A stretch of DNA of 11,626 bases from an uncultured Eubacteriales bacterium (GCA_900553545.1 USDP01000034.1:1-11626), one strand, 5' to 3'; shown: positions 1 to 6,629, counted from the stretch's first letter. Made by a program: numbers and translations. Notes: generated by a model not told the origin, from the letters alone.

Positions 1-194
1 ACTGCGCCGTCCACGACCTCGGCCCTGCCGGCGACAAATCGGAGCAGGCGCGCCGCGTGTTCGACGCGCTGCGCGAATTTGACCACGAACCCGTCACGGC
101 CATTTGGGCGCAGTGCCCGGACGCGGCAGGACTCGGCCTCGCGGTCAGCAACCGACTGAAAAAAGCCGCCGGGTTCCACGTCATCGAGGTATAG
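1..194 (+). CDS. tsaC: Threonylcarbamoyl-AMP synthase (Sua5/TsaC family), 3' end only
   Basis: Only the last 63 codons are in the window; the gene enters from the left and stops at the TAG at 192-194. The readable tail is a Sua5-type C-terminal domain: a helix with RRVFDALREFD, then IWAQCPD, then GLGLAVSNRLKKAAGFHVIEV, which matches the conserved end of Sua5 proteins. Sua5 proteins make threonylcarbamoyl-AMP from threonine, bicarbonate and ATP, the first step of t6A37 formation in ANN-decoding tRNAs. The presence of this domain points to the long Sua5 form rather than the short TsaC/YrdC form. The catalytic YrdC domain is outside the window and cannot be checked. The next gene starts 2 nt after the stop, so the two are almost certainly cotranscribed and probably translationally coupled. 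Confidence 0.85.
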   Translation, partial: CAVHDLGPAGDKSEQARRVFDALREFDHEPVTAIWAQCPDAAGLGLAVSNRLKKAAGFHVIEV

Positions 195-196
195 CC

Positions 197-784
197 ATGC
201 ACATCATCGGCATCACCGGCCCGACCGGCTGCGGCAAGACCACGCTCCTGCGCGTCATTGAGGCGCACGGCGGCTTCACCGTCGACTGTGACGCGCTTTA
301 TTACGAGATGCTCCGCGAGAACGCGCCGATGCGCGCCGCGCTGACGGAGGCGTTCGGCGACATCTTCCTGCCGGACGGCAGCCTCGACCGGCCGAAGCTC
401 GGCAACCGGGTCTTTTCCGATCCCGACGCGCTGGCGCGGCTCAACGCCATCGTCTATCACCACATGGGCCAAAAGATGCGGGAGCTTCTGGCCGAGCAGG
501 CCGGACAGGAGCGCCCCTATTTCGCCATCGACGCGATCAACCTGATCGAATCTGGCCTCGCCGCCCTCTGCGATACGACGGTCGCCGTCCTTGCGCCGAA
601 GGCGCTTCGCCTCGCGCGCATCATGGCCCGCGACGACATCTCCGAGGACTATGCCCGCCGCCGCATTGAGGCCCAAAAGCCGGACGAATTCTACCGCGCT
701 TCCTGCGGTGCTGTGCTGGAAAACAGCGGCACGCCGGAAGCATTCCAAAAAACCTGTGAACAATGGCTCCAAGCCATAAAATAA
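197..784 (+). CDS. coaE: Dephospho-CoA kinase-like protein (CoaE)
   Basis: This 195-residue P-loop kinase fits the CoaE family, which phosphorylates dephospho-CoA with ATP in the last step of coenzyme A synthesis in the cytoplasm. Visible landmarks are the P-loop GPTGCGKTT (residues 8-16), the DCDALYYEML motif (30-39, the usual D-AD segment), LNAIVYHHM (82-90, where most family members have an LE..xHP motif), IDAINLIESGL (111-121, normally DxPLLFE.GL), and a lid helix RDDISEDYARRRIEAQ (145-160) followed by LENSGT. Length is normal for CoaE (about 195-205). Several family positions are divergent, so a paralogue with altered specificity is possible. The ATG at 197 is chosen because GAGG (186-189) lies in front of it and an earlier in-frame ATG at 104 would sit inside the Sua5 gene. 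It lies 2 nt after tsaC and 10 nt before the aminopeptidase gene, within one operon. Confidence 0.8.
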   Translation: MHIIGITGPTGCGKTTLLRVIEAHGGFTVDCDALYYEMLRENAPMRAALTEAFGDIFLPDGSLDRPKLGNRVFSDPDALARLNAIVYHHMGQKMRELLAEQAGQERPYFAIDAINLIESGLAALCDTTVAVLAPKALRLARIMARDDISEDYARRRIEAQKPDEFYRASCGAVLENSGTPEAFQKTCEQWLQAIK

Positions 785-794
785 GGAGGACATT

Positions 795-2183
795 ATGACC
801 AAAGAAGAGCGTAACGCGCTGTTATACAAGCCCCAGAACGGCCTCGACCGCATCAGCGCTGTCGAAGAGGCGGAAATGAACGACTACTGCGAGCAGTACA
901 AGGCCTTCCTCGATGTCTCGAAGACCGAGCGCGAATGCGTCGTCTCCGCCATCCGCCTCGCCGAGGCGAAGGGCTTCAAGCCCTACACGCCGGGCATGGC
1001 CGTCGCCCCCGGCGACAAGCTCTACTACAACAACCGCGGCAAGGCCATCATGCTCATGATCATCGGCCAGAAGCCGCTCTCCGAGGGCGCGAACATCGGT
1101 GCGGCCCACACCGACGCCCCGCGGCTCGACCTCAAGCCCAATCCCCTCTACGAGGATGCCGAGCTGGCCTACCTCAAGACACACCACTACGGCGGCATTC
1201 GCAAATACCAGTGGGTCACCGTCCCGCTCGAGCTGCACGGCCTCGTCGTCCGCCGCGACGGCAGCGAAGTCTACGTCAAGATCGGCGACGACCCCAAGGA
1301 CCCCCAGCTCGTCATCAACGATCTGCTCCCGCACCTTGGCCGCGAACAGGGCAAAAAGCCCCTCAATGAGGCCATTCCGTCCGAGACGCTGAACATTCTC
1401 GTTGGCTCCCGTCCGCTCCGCGATGACGACGGCTCTGACCGCGTCAAGGTCGAAGTCCTGCGTCTGCTGAACGAGAAATATGGCATCACCGAGGAAGACT
1501 TCATCTCCGCCGAGCTGGAAGCTGTCCCCGCGGCGAACGCCCGCGACATCGGCTTTGATCGCAGCCTCATCGGCGCCTACGGCCATGACGACCGCGTCTG
1601 CGCCTTCGCCGAGCTGGCCGCGCTCCTCGCGCTCGACAAGCCCGAAAAGACCGCCGTCTGCATCTTCGCCGACAAGGAAGAGATCGGCTCTGAAGGCGTC
1701 TCCGGTATGCAGGGCGACTATTTTGAATATGTCATGGCCTCCCTCTGCCACGCACAGGGCGTCGGCCTGCGTGAGTGCCTCGCCCATTCCTTCTGCCTCT
1801 CCGCCGACGTCACCGCGGCCTATGACCCGAACTTTGCCGAGGTCTACGAGCGCCGCAACTCCGCCTACGCCAACTATGGCATCGGCCTCTGCAAATACAC
1901 CGGTTCCGGCGGCAAGGGCGGCGCGTCCGATGCCTCTGCCGAGGTCGTCGGCAAGATCCGCAAGCTCTTCAACGACGAGGGCGTGATCTGGCAGATGGCC
2001 GAGCTCGGCAAGACCGACGCGGGCGGCGGCGGCACCGTTGCCAAATACATGGCCAAGCGCAACATCGACACGCTCGATGCAGGCGTCCCGGTCCTCTCGA
2101 TGCATGCCCCCTTCGAAACGGTCGCGAAGCTGGACTGCTACATGACCTATCGCGGCATGAAGGCTATTTTCGAGAAATTGTAA
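795..2183 (+). CDS. M18 family zinc aminopeptidase (aminopeptidase 1 / aspartyl aminopeptidase)
   Basis: This 462-residue protein has the full signature of the M18 metallopeptidases, which use a two-metal site to remove N-terminal (often acidic) residues from peptides in the cytoplasm. Likely metal ligands are H105 and D107 in GAAHTDAPRLDLKP, D265/D266 in YGHDDRV, E296 next to the catalytic E295 in DKEEIGSEG, D338 in LSADVT, and H437 in LSMHAPFE. A Gly/Ser-rich segment (369-381) and the C-terminal KLDCYMTYRGMKAIF are also typical. Length matches bacterial M18 enzymes of the apeA type (about 430-470). The ATG at 795 follows a strong AAGGAGG (783-789) that overlaps the coaE stop. No signal peptide is seen. 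It is the last gene of the operon that starts to the left of the window; no strong terminator follows directly. Confidence 0.92.
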   Translation: MTKEERNALLYKPQNGLDRISAVEEAEMNDYCEQYKAFLDVSKTERECVVSAIRLAEAKGFKPYTPGMAVAPGDKLYYNNRGKAIMLMIIGQKPLSEGANIGAAHTDAPRLDLKPNPLYEDAELAYLKTHHYGGIRKYQWVTVPLELHGLVVRRDGSEVYVKIGDDPKDPQLVINDLLPHLGREQGKKPLNEAIPSETLNILVGSRPLRDDDGSDRVKVEVLRLLNEKYGITEEDFISAELEAVPAANARDIGFDRSLIGAYGHDDRVCAFAELAALLALDKPEKTAVCIFADKEEIGSEGVSGMQGDYFEYVMASLCHAQGVGLRECLAHSFCLSADVTAAYDPNFAEVYERRNSAYANYGIGLCKYTGSGGKGGASDASAEVVGKIRKLFNDEGVIWQMAELGKTDAGGGGTVAKYMAKRNIDTLDAGVPVLSMHAPFETVAKLDCYMTYRGMKAIFEKL

Positions 2184-2510
2184 GAACTCAATGCGCCGGT
2201 TCTTTTCGGCTGATTCTGCGTTGCCGCTCCTAGACGTACACGCGGTACGCCGTCGTCGCAGGCGCCTTGACTCAGCCGAAAACTCCGCGGCGCTGACGAA
2301 ACAGCTTTTCCGCCAATGCGGCGTTGCTGCGGGCTTGACGGAAAAATCATCGGCGCACAAGAACGGGCGGACGCCTTGATTCAGGAAAAATCTCGCGTCG
2401 CGCAAAGTTGAGACTGCACGCATCCTGATGGGAAAAATCATCGGCGCAAAGGCGGATGCGGTGCAGCGGCTGATTTTTCAGGCGGCAACCGGTTTCGCGT
2501 AAAATCGACG
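2184..2510. repeat. Gene-free spacer with degenerate direct and inverted repeats
   Basis: No convincing gene lies here. An 18-nt perfect direct repeat, GGAAAAATCATCGGCGCA, occurs at 2340-2357 and 2431-2448. A second pair, CGCCTTGA(C/T)TCAG, occurs at 2263-2275 and 2372-2384, so a block of roughly 80-95 nt appears twice in diverged form. An 11-nt perfect inverted repeat TTTTCGGCTGA / TCAGCCGAAAA (2203-2213 and 2272-2282) encloses a palindromic core GTAC-ACGCG-GTAC (2236-2248 region). A weak 6-bp hairpin with a short T run just after the aminopeptidase stop (2182-2206) could be a poor terminator. The organisation looks like a non-coding intergenic repeat family, but copy number elsewhere in the genome cannot be judged from here. 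Confidence 0.5.
2475..2505 (+). promoter_or_regulatory. Weak candidate promoter for the M14 peptidase gene
   Basis: TTTTCA (2475-2480) and TAAAAT (2500-2505) resemble -35 and -10 boxes but with a long 19-nt spacer. If real, transcription would start near 2511-2513, exactly at the base of the 2511-2543 hairpin, giving an mRNA whose 5' end is that hairpin. Support is only from base match. Confidence 0.25.
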
Positions 2511-2548
2511 ATCCCTCCGACATACAATAGATGTCGGAGGGATTTTTT
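2511..2548 (+). terminator. Perfect hairpin plus T run overlapping the next gene's ribosome binding site
   Basis: ATCCCTCCGACAT (2511-2523) and ATGTCGGAGGGAT (2531-2543) form a perfect 13-bp stem with a 7-nt loop, followed by six T (2543-2548). This is the shape of an intrinsic terminator, and it would stop transcription coming from the aminopeptidase operon. The 3' arm also contains GGAGGG (2536-2541 region), correctly spaced before the ATG at 2549, so the same stem would hide the ribosome binding site of the M14 peptidase gene. Confidence 0.75.
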
Positions 2549-3469
2549 ATGGACTGTTGTTTGGAAATACCGGGCTATTTTACGTCGCAGCGGCAGGCGG
2601 GACACCTCCCGCGGCTGCGGCGCGAATTTCCGTTCGTCTACATCCATGAGCTGACACGGACGGCTTATGGCCGCCCCATCCACGCGCTCCAGATCGGCAG
2701 CGGCGACCGCAAGATTCTGCTCACGGCGGGCCATCACGCCAATGAGACGATCACGTCTGAGGTGCTGTGGCGGTTTCTGTTTACATACTGCAAGGCGCTG
2801 CGCGCGGAGCGCACGGTCTGCGGTGCGGATGCACTTTCACTCTACCACGAGGCGATGGTCTACCTCGTCCCGCTGGTTAACCCGGACGGCGCAGATCTGG
2901 CTGCGGGCGCGATTGCGCCGGGGAGCGCGGAATATTGCGCGGCCGCGCAGATCGCGGCGGTTTTTCCGGACGTGCCGTTCCCCTCCGGGTGGAAGGCGAA
3001 CCTCTCGGGCGTCGATCTGAATCTCAATTATCCCGCCCGCTGGGAAGAAGCCCGCAGCATCAAGGCCGCAAAGGGCTTCGGCCGGCCCGCGCCGCGGGAC
3101 TACCCCGGCGGGCGTCCGCTCGACCAGCCGGAGACGGCGGCGCTTGCCGCCTATGCGGCCTGCATCCGCCCGGATCTGATGCTGGCGCTGCACACGCAGG
3201 GCCGCGTGATCTATCCCGGGCCTGTGGAAACAGCGCCGGAGGGCAGCGAAGCGCTGGCAAAAGCACTCGCGGCGGCGTCCGGCTATGAGATCGAAGACGT
3301 CCCGCCAGAGTCGGCCAACGCGGGCTTCAAGGACTGGTTTTTGCAGCGGTTCCACCGCTCGGCGTTCACCGTGGAATGTGGGCTTGGGGAAAATCCGCTG
3401 CCGCCGTCGGCGCTGGACGGTCTGTGCGCGGAGCTGTTTCCGCTGCTCGTCACCGCGATACAGTGGTAG
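2549..3469 (+). CDS. M14 family zinc carboxypeptidase, gamma-D-Glu-DAP peptidase-like
   Basis: This is a 306-residue M14 peptidase domain protein. Zinc ligands are H63 and E66 in GHHANE and H215 in LALHTQG; the catalytic glutamate is E276 in FTVECGLGENP. NPDG (111-114) and GVDLNLNYPARW (154-165) mark the substrate pocket. At the position where carboxypeptidase A has Asn-Arg, this protein has Asn-Leu. The segments APRDYPGG, HTQGRVIYPG and AGFKDWFL resemble the M14C group (gamma-D-glutamyl-meso-DAP peptidase I), enzymes that cut peptidoglycan peptides; that assignment is by family resemblance. No signal peptide, LysM domain or membrane segment is seen, so it may act in the cytoplasm on recycled muropeptides. 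I chose the ATG at 2549 because GGAGGG stands 6-7 nt before it; an upstream in-frame ATG at 2531 (6 more residues) has no ribosome binding site. It is a single-gene unit with its own terminator. Confidence 0.85.
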   Translation: MDCCLEIPGYFTSQRQAGHLPRLRREFPFVYIHELTRTAYGRPIHALQIGSGDRKILLTAGHHANETITSEVLWRFLFTYCKALRAERTVCGADALSLYHEAMVYLVPLVNPDGADLAAGAIAPGSAEYCAAAQIAAVFPDVPFPSGWKANLSGVDLNLNYPARWEEARSIKAAKGFGRPAPRDYPGGRPLDQPETAALAAYAACIRPDLMLALHTQGRVIYPGPVETAPEGSEALAKALAAASGYEIEDVPPESANAGFKDWFLQRFHRSAFTVECGLGENPLPPSALDGLCAELFPLLVTAIQW

Positions 3470-3488
3470 AAGGATGGTTTGAGCAGAC

Positions 3489-3530
3489 AGCCAGGGTCCG
3501 GCAGCTTTGCCGGATCCTGGCTTGGTTTTA
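3489..3530 (+). terminator. Intrinsic terminator of the M14 peptidase gene
   Basis: A 15-bp stem (3489-3503 with 3508-3522, one G-T pair, GCTT loop) is followed by TGGTTTTA. It sits 19 nt after the M14 stop and 14 nt before the end of the convergent AAA/CYTH gene. The T run is on the plus-strand side, so it mainly serves the plus-strand gene, although the stem could also slow minus-strand transcription. Confidence 0.85.
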
Positions 3531-3536
3531 GCATAT

Positions 3537-4640
3537 TTACAGCTCCTGCGTGCGGGCAAGGGCGCGGTTTTTATAGGCGGGGTCGCCGGTGACCTCGCGG
3601 AGGACGCGGATCTCCGGCGGGGTTTGCAGCGGCTGGCCGTCCTCGAGCGCGGCGCGCAGGATGGCGTGCTCCGCGCTGAAGGGGTAGACGTCGATCTCCA
3701 TGCGCTGCTCCGCGTAGCGGAAGCGGTATTTCGTCTTGTGGACGGCGCGGAGGCTCGGGTCGCCCTCCATCAGGTACTGGACATATTCCTTGCCGGTGAT
3801 GGGGCGCTCGGTCTCCCATTCGCGCTCGGGTGTGATGTGTTTTTCGGTGTAGAAGTAAAGGTATTCCGCGCCGTTGCGCTGTTGCCGGACGCGGCGGACG
3901 ATCTGCGGGCTGGTGGGCCGGAGATAGGTCTGCATCATGTCGACGCCCGCGGCGGCGTAGCGCGTCTCGAGCGCGTGGAGATCCGGCAAGTCGATGAGGT
4001 ATTTGTGCCAGTGCTGCTCCGGCGCTTTTTCACCGAGACATTCGTAGACCGCGCGCAGGCCGCGCGTCATCTTGTCCTCGAAGTCGACGGAGTTGTCGAT
4101 GATGTGCAGATTGGGGTGCGCACTCCAGGCCCGGATGGTTTTGTCGTCCATCTCCCGCGCGCCTTCAACGGATTCGTAGCGCACGGCGTTGCCGAAGTTG
4201 TAGGCGAACTCCGCGCCCTTGGCGCAGGAGACGAGATGCAGCACGGCGTCGTAGCCCGCGAGGATTTCCTCCTCTGTCTTGCCAAAGGAGGCGAGGACGG
4301 CGCGGAACTCGTCGTCGGAGACGTAGGCTTTGTCGTCGAAGACGGCGCGGTCGTAGAGGATGAGGACGTTCTCCTCCGGCACCATCGCCGCCGCGCGCAG
4401 CGCGAGCTGCTCTTTGTGGAGCTGGTCGGCGATGACGAGATATTGGAACTCCAGCATCGAGACGCAGCCGCCGAACGGGCGGATGCCGAAGCCGGCCATC
4501 AGCTCGGTCGCCGTTTCGGGGATGGTGATGACGCGCCAGCCATCGTCCTGTTTGAATTCCTTCAGGATGCGGCTGGTGAGCGTCGTTTTGCCTGCGGCGG
4601 GGCCGCCGGTCAATACGATGCGCGTGATGCGTTTTGCCAT
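3537..4640 (-). CDS. AAA_28 P-loop NTPase fused to a CYTH-like domain (TTD14-like)
   Basis: The 367-residue protein starts with a nucleotide-binding domain of the AAA_28/NadR-like kinase type: P-loop GGPAAGKTT (12-20), PETATELMAG (41-50), FQYLVIADQLHKEQ (65-78), Walker-B-like LILYDRAVFDDKAY (93-106) and RAWSAHPNLHIIDNS (170-184). From about residue 205 it continues into a CYTH/triphosphate-tunnel-like domain: HKYLID (212-217), TYLRP (238-242), RRVRQQ, YFYTEK, a KYRFRY strand and MEIDVYPF. This order is that of the TTD14 family, named from a Drosophila GTP-binding protein; the bacterial role is unknown, and a (poly)phosphate- or nucleotide-linked function is only inference. The usual EXEXK of CYTH enzymes is degraded here (Q-H-W-H-K, 209-213). 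The ATG at 4640 is preferred over an upstream in-frame ATG at 4751, since AAGGA lies 8 nt before it, the protein then begins at the P-loop strand, and the extra segment runs over a terminator. Confidence 0.8.
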   Translation of the reverse strand: MAKRITRIVLTGGPAAGKTTLTSRILKEFKQDDGWRVITIPETATELMAGFGIRPFGGCVSMLEFQYLVIADQLHKEQLALRAAAMVPEENVLILYDRAVFDDKAYVSDDEFRAVLASFGKTEEEILAGYDAVLHLVSCAKGAEFAYNFGNAVRYESVEGAREMDDKTIRAWSAHPNLHIIDNSVDFEDKMTRGLRAVYECLGEKAPEQHWHKYLIDLPDLHALETRYAAAGVDMMQTYLRPTSPQIVRRVRQQRNGAEYLYFYTEKHITPEREWETERPITGKEYVQYLMEGDPSLRAVHKTKYRFRYAEQRMEIDVYPFSAEHAILRAALEDGQPLQTPPEIRVLREVTGDPAYKNRALARTQEL

Positions 4641-4659
4641 AACATCAGTCCTTCGTTGT

Positions 4660-4676
4660 GATAAAACCAGTTTATC
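4660..4676. promoter_or_regulatory. Operator-like palindrome over the AAA/CYTH start site
   Basis: GATAAA-ACCAG-TTTATC is a perfect 6-bp inverted repeat. It covers the predicted -10 box and start site of the minus-strand promoter at 4669-4697, a typical place for repressor binding. No regulator is recognised from the sequence. Confidence 0.3.
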
Positions 4677-4697
4677 AGAAAAATTTGGGATTTGCAA
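4669..4697 (-). promoter_or_regulatory. Promoter of the AAA/CYTH gene
   Basis: Read on the minus strand, TTGCAA (4692-4697) and TAAACT (4669-4674) are separated by 17 nt, placing the start near 4662, about 22 nt upstream of the ATG at 4640. Each box matches consensus at 4 of 6 positions. Together with the terminator at 4705-4737 this suggests the gene is transcribed separately from the flavodiiron gene. Confidence 0.5.
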
Positions 4698-4704
4698 GAG
4701 CCGC

Positions 4705-4737
4705 AAAATGCCCTCTCTTGGAGGAGAGGGCATTTTT
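4705..4737 (-). terminator. Intrinsic terminator of the flavodiiron gene
   Basis: A perfect 13-bp stem pairs 4705-4717 with 4724-4736 around a 6-nt loop, with T runs at both ends, so it can work in either direction. It lies 11 nt beyond the stop of the minus-strand flavodiiron gene, which is the gene it most plausibly ends. Confidence 0.85.
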
Positions 4738-4747
4738 GCGTGGATCA

Positions 4748-6589
4748 TCAAACTTTTTCAAAATCCTCGGCGCCGTGCTTGCAGAGCGGGCAGATAAAGT
4801 CTGCGGGAAGCTCCTCGCCCTCGTAGACGTAGCCGCAGATCTTGCAGACCCAGCCGTGCTGCTCCTTGAGCTTGGAGGGCTTCGGCTTGACATTGGCGAA
4901 ATAGTAGGCGTAGGTCATGGACGGCACGTCGGAGAGCTGCCGCGCCTCGGTGACATCGGCAATGAAGAGCGTGTGCGTCTCAAACTCGATGGTCTGCGTG
5001 ACCCTGGCCGAGATGAAAGCATTGGTGCAGTACGGCAGATAGTAGACGCCGTTGGTCGCGCGGGCCATGCCCTGCACGCCGGCAAACTTGTCGACGTCGC
5101 GGCCGGACTGGAAGCCATAGTGCTGGAACATTGCGAACGGCGCGTCGTTCGAGAGAACGGAGACGTTGAATACGCCGGTCTTTTTGATCATGTCGTGCGT
5201 ATAATTCGCCTTGTTGACGGCGATGGAGATGCGCTTGGGGGTATCGGTCAGCTGCGTGACAGTGTTAATGATGCAGCCGTTGTCCTTTGCGCCGTCGCGG
5301 GCCGTCAGGACGAACAGGCCGTAGGACAGGGAGAACATCGCGTTCTGCTCGACCGGGGCGTCCGCGGTGTGTACCGGGGCCTCGTGCTTCGGCATGGAGT
5401 CCACGATAGCCTCGGCCAGCGCGTCCATCGACTCGAGCTGGGCTTCCTTGAGGCTGGACTTGATGGTGACCGTCTCGTCGAGGATCGTGCAGTTTTTCAG
5501 CTTCGAGAACTCTGCACGCATCAGCCCGCCCGCCGTCGGCGCCCAGGAGCCATTTTCAACGAGGGCGATGGTGCGGTTCTGGAGGTTGTGGTTGACGATG
5601 TCGTGGACGAGATTTTCCATGTTCACGAACATGCCCGCGTTGTACGTCGTGGAGAGGAAAACGAGATGGCTCGCACGGAAGCATTCGGAGACGATCTCGC
5701 TCGCATGCGTCGCGGAGACGTCGTAGACCTTGACGTTGCGGACGCCGAGGTCGGCCAGCTTCCCGGCCAGAATGTTCGCGGCAGTCTCGGTATTGCCGTA
5801 GACGGAGGCGTAAGCGATGACGACGGCGTCCTCTTCGGGCGTATAGGTCGCCCAGTGGACGTATTTGTCGATGAACCAGCCGATGTCCTTGCGCCAGACC
5901 GGGCCGTGCAGCGGGCAGATCGTCTCGATCTCGATCGTCGCGGCCTTTTTCAGCAGAGCCTGTACCTGTGTGCCGTATTTGCCGACGATGTTGGTATAGT
6001 AGCGCCGCGCATCGTCGAGCCACTCGGTCTGGAAGTTGACCTCGTCGGCATAGAGGTTGCCGCCCAGCGCGCCGAACGTGCCAAAGGCGTCGGCGGCGAA
6101 GAGCGTCTTCGTTGTGACATCGTAGGTCACCATGACCTCGGGCCAGTGGACCATCGGGGCCATGACGAACGCGAAGGTGTGCTTGCCGGTGCAGAGCGTA
6201 TCCATCTCGGCGACGAGGTGAACGCGGCTGTCGACGTCGAAGGAGAAGAAGTTCTTCATCATCTGCGCGGTCTTCTTATTGCAGACGAGCGTGACCTCTG
6301 GATAGCGGAGCACGACGGCCTCGATCGTGGCGGCGTGGTCCGGCTCCATGTGGTTGACAATGAGATAGTCCAGCTTGCGGCCGTTCAGCACGTGCGCCAG
6401 ATTTTCAAAGAAGATGGGCGAGACGGAGTTGTCGACCGTGTCGAGCAGGACGGTCTTTTCGTCCAGAACGACGTAGGCATTGTAGCTCACGCCGCGCGGG
6501 ATGGGATAGACGTTTTCGAACAGCGCCAGCCGCCGGTCGTTGCCGCCGACCCAGTAGAGATCCTCGGTCATTTTTTTCACACAGTACAT
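4748..6589 (-). CDS. Flavodiiron protein FprA fused to flavin reductase and rubredoxin domains
   Basis: This 613-residue protein has four modules. Residues 1-250 are a metallo-beta-lactamase-like diiron domain with all ligands: H80-x-E82-x-D84-H85, H148, D167 and H228. Residues 255-395 are a flavodoxin domain with the FMN loop SVYGNTETA (262-270) and the STTYNAGMF segment. Residues 415-570 are a flavin reductase-like FMN domain. Residues 579-613 are a rubredoxin with CKICGY (C582, C585) and CPLCKHG (C600, C603). Flavodiiron proteins reduce O2 to water and/or NO to N2O in anaerobes. The last two modules together correspond to the high-molecular-weight rubredoxin that in Moorella is a separate protein feeding FprA, so this chain looks like an FprA-Hrb fusion able to take electrons directly from NAD(P)H; that is inference. 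The ATG at 6589 follows GGAGGG at 7 nt. It is a single-gene unit with promoter and terminator. Confidence 0.93.
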   Translation of the reverse strand: MYCVKKMTEDLYWVGGNDRRLALFENVYPIPRGVSYNAYVVLDEKTVLLDTVDNSVSPIFFENLAHVLNGRKLDYLIVNHMEPDHAATIEAVVLRYPEVTLVCNKKTAQMMKNFFSFDVDSRVHLVAEMDTLCTGKHTFAFVMAPMVHWPEVMVTYDVTTKTLFAADAFGTFGALGGNLYADEVNFQTEWLDDARRYYTNIVGKYGTQVQALLKKAATIEIETICPLHGPVWRKDIGWFIDKYVHWATYTPEEDAVVIAYASVYGNTETAANILAGKLADLGVRNVKVYDVSATHASEIVSECFRASHLVFLSTTYNAGMFVNMENLVHDIVNHNLQNRTIALVENGSWAPTAGGLMRAEFSKLKNCTILDETVTIKSSLKEAQLESMDALAEAIVDSMPKHEAPVHTADAPVEQNAMFSLSYGLFVLTARDGAKDNGCIINTVTQLTDTPKRISIAVNKANYTHDMIKKTGVFNVSVLSNDAPFAMFQHYGFQSGRDVDKFAGVQGMARATNGVYYLPYCTNAFISARVTQTIEFETHTLFIADVTEARQLSDVPSMTYAYYFANVKPKPSKLKEQHGWVCKICGYVYEGEELPADFICPLCKHGAEDFEKV

Positions 6590-6629
6590 GGTAAAGCCCT
6601 CCTGAACATAGCTCTATTATCTTGATATT

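Noticed and set aside
104..196. In-frame upstream ATG extending the coaE reading frame by 31 residues
   Set aside because: The added part is an Arg/Pro-rich shadow of the Sua5 gene in another frame; the P-loop strand begins at the ATG at 197, which has its own ribosome binding site.
822..2441. A 539-codon open frame on the minus strand
   Set aside because: It is antisense to the M18 aminopeptidase, has no family motif and no ribosome binding site.
2428..2502. A 24-codon open frame beginning Met-Gly-Lys-Ile-Ile-Gly-Ala inside the repeat spacer
   Set aside because: No ribosome binding site precedes it, and the related first repeat copy (from 2340) does not preserve the same start or stop; coding is not supported.
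3507..4661. A 384-codon open frame on the plus strand
   Set aside because: It mirrors the AAA/CYTH gene, runs over the M14 terminator, and its product has the Val/Asp/Gly/Arg-rich composition of an antisense frame.
4658..6625. A 655-codon open frame on the plus strand
   Set aside because: It is antisense to the flavodiiron gene, whose minus-strand product has every expected metal ligand and cysteine. High GC in third positions opens such long mirror frames.
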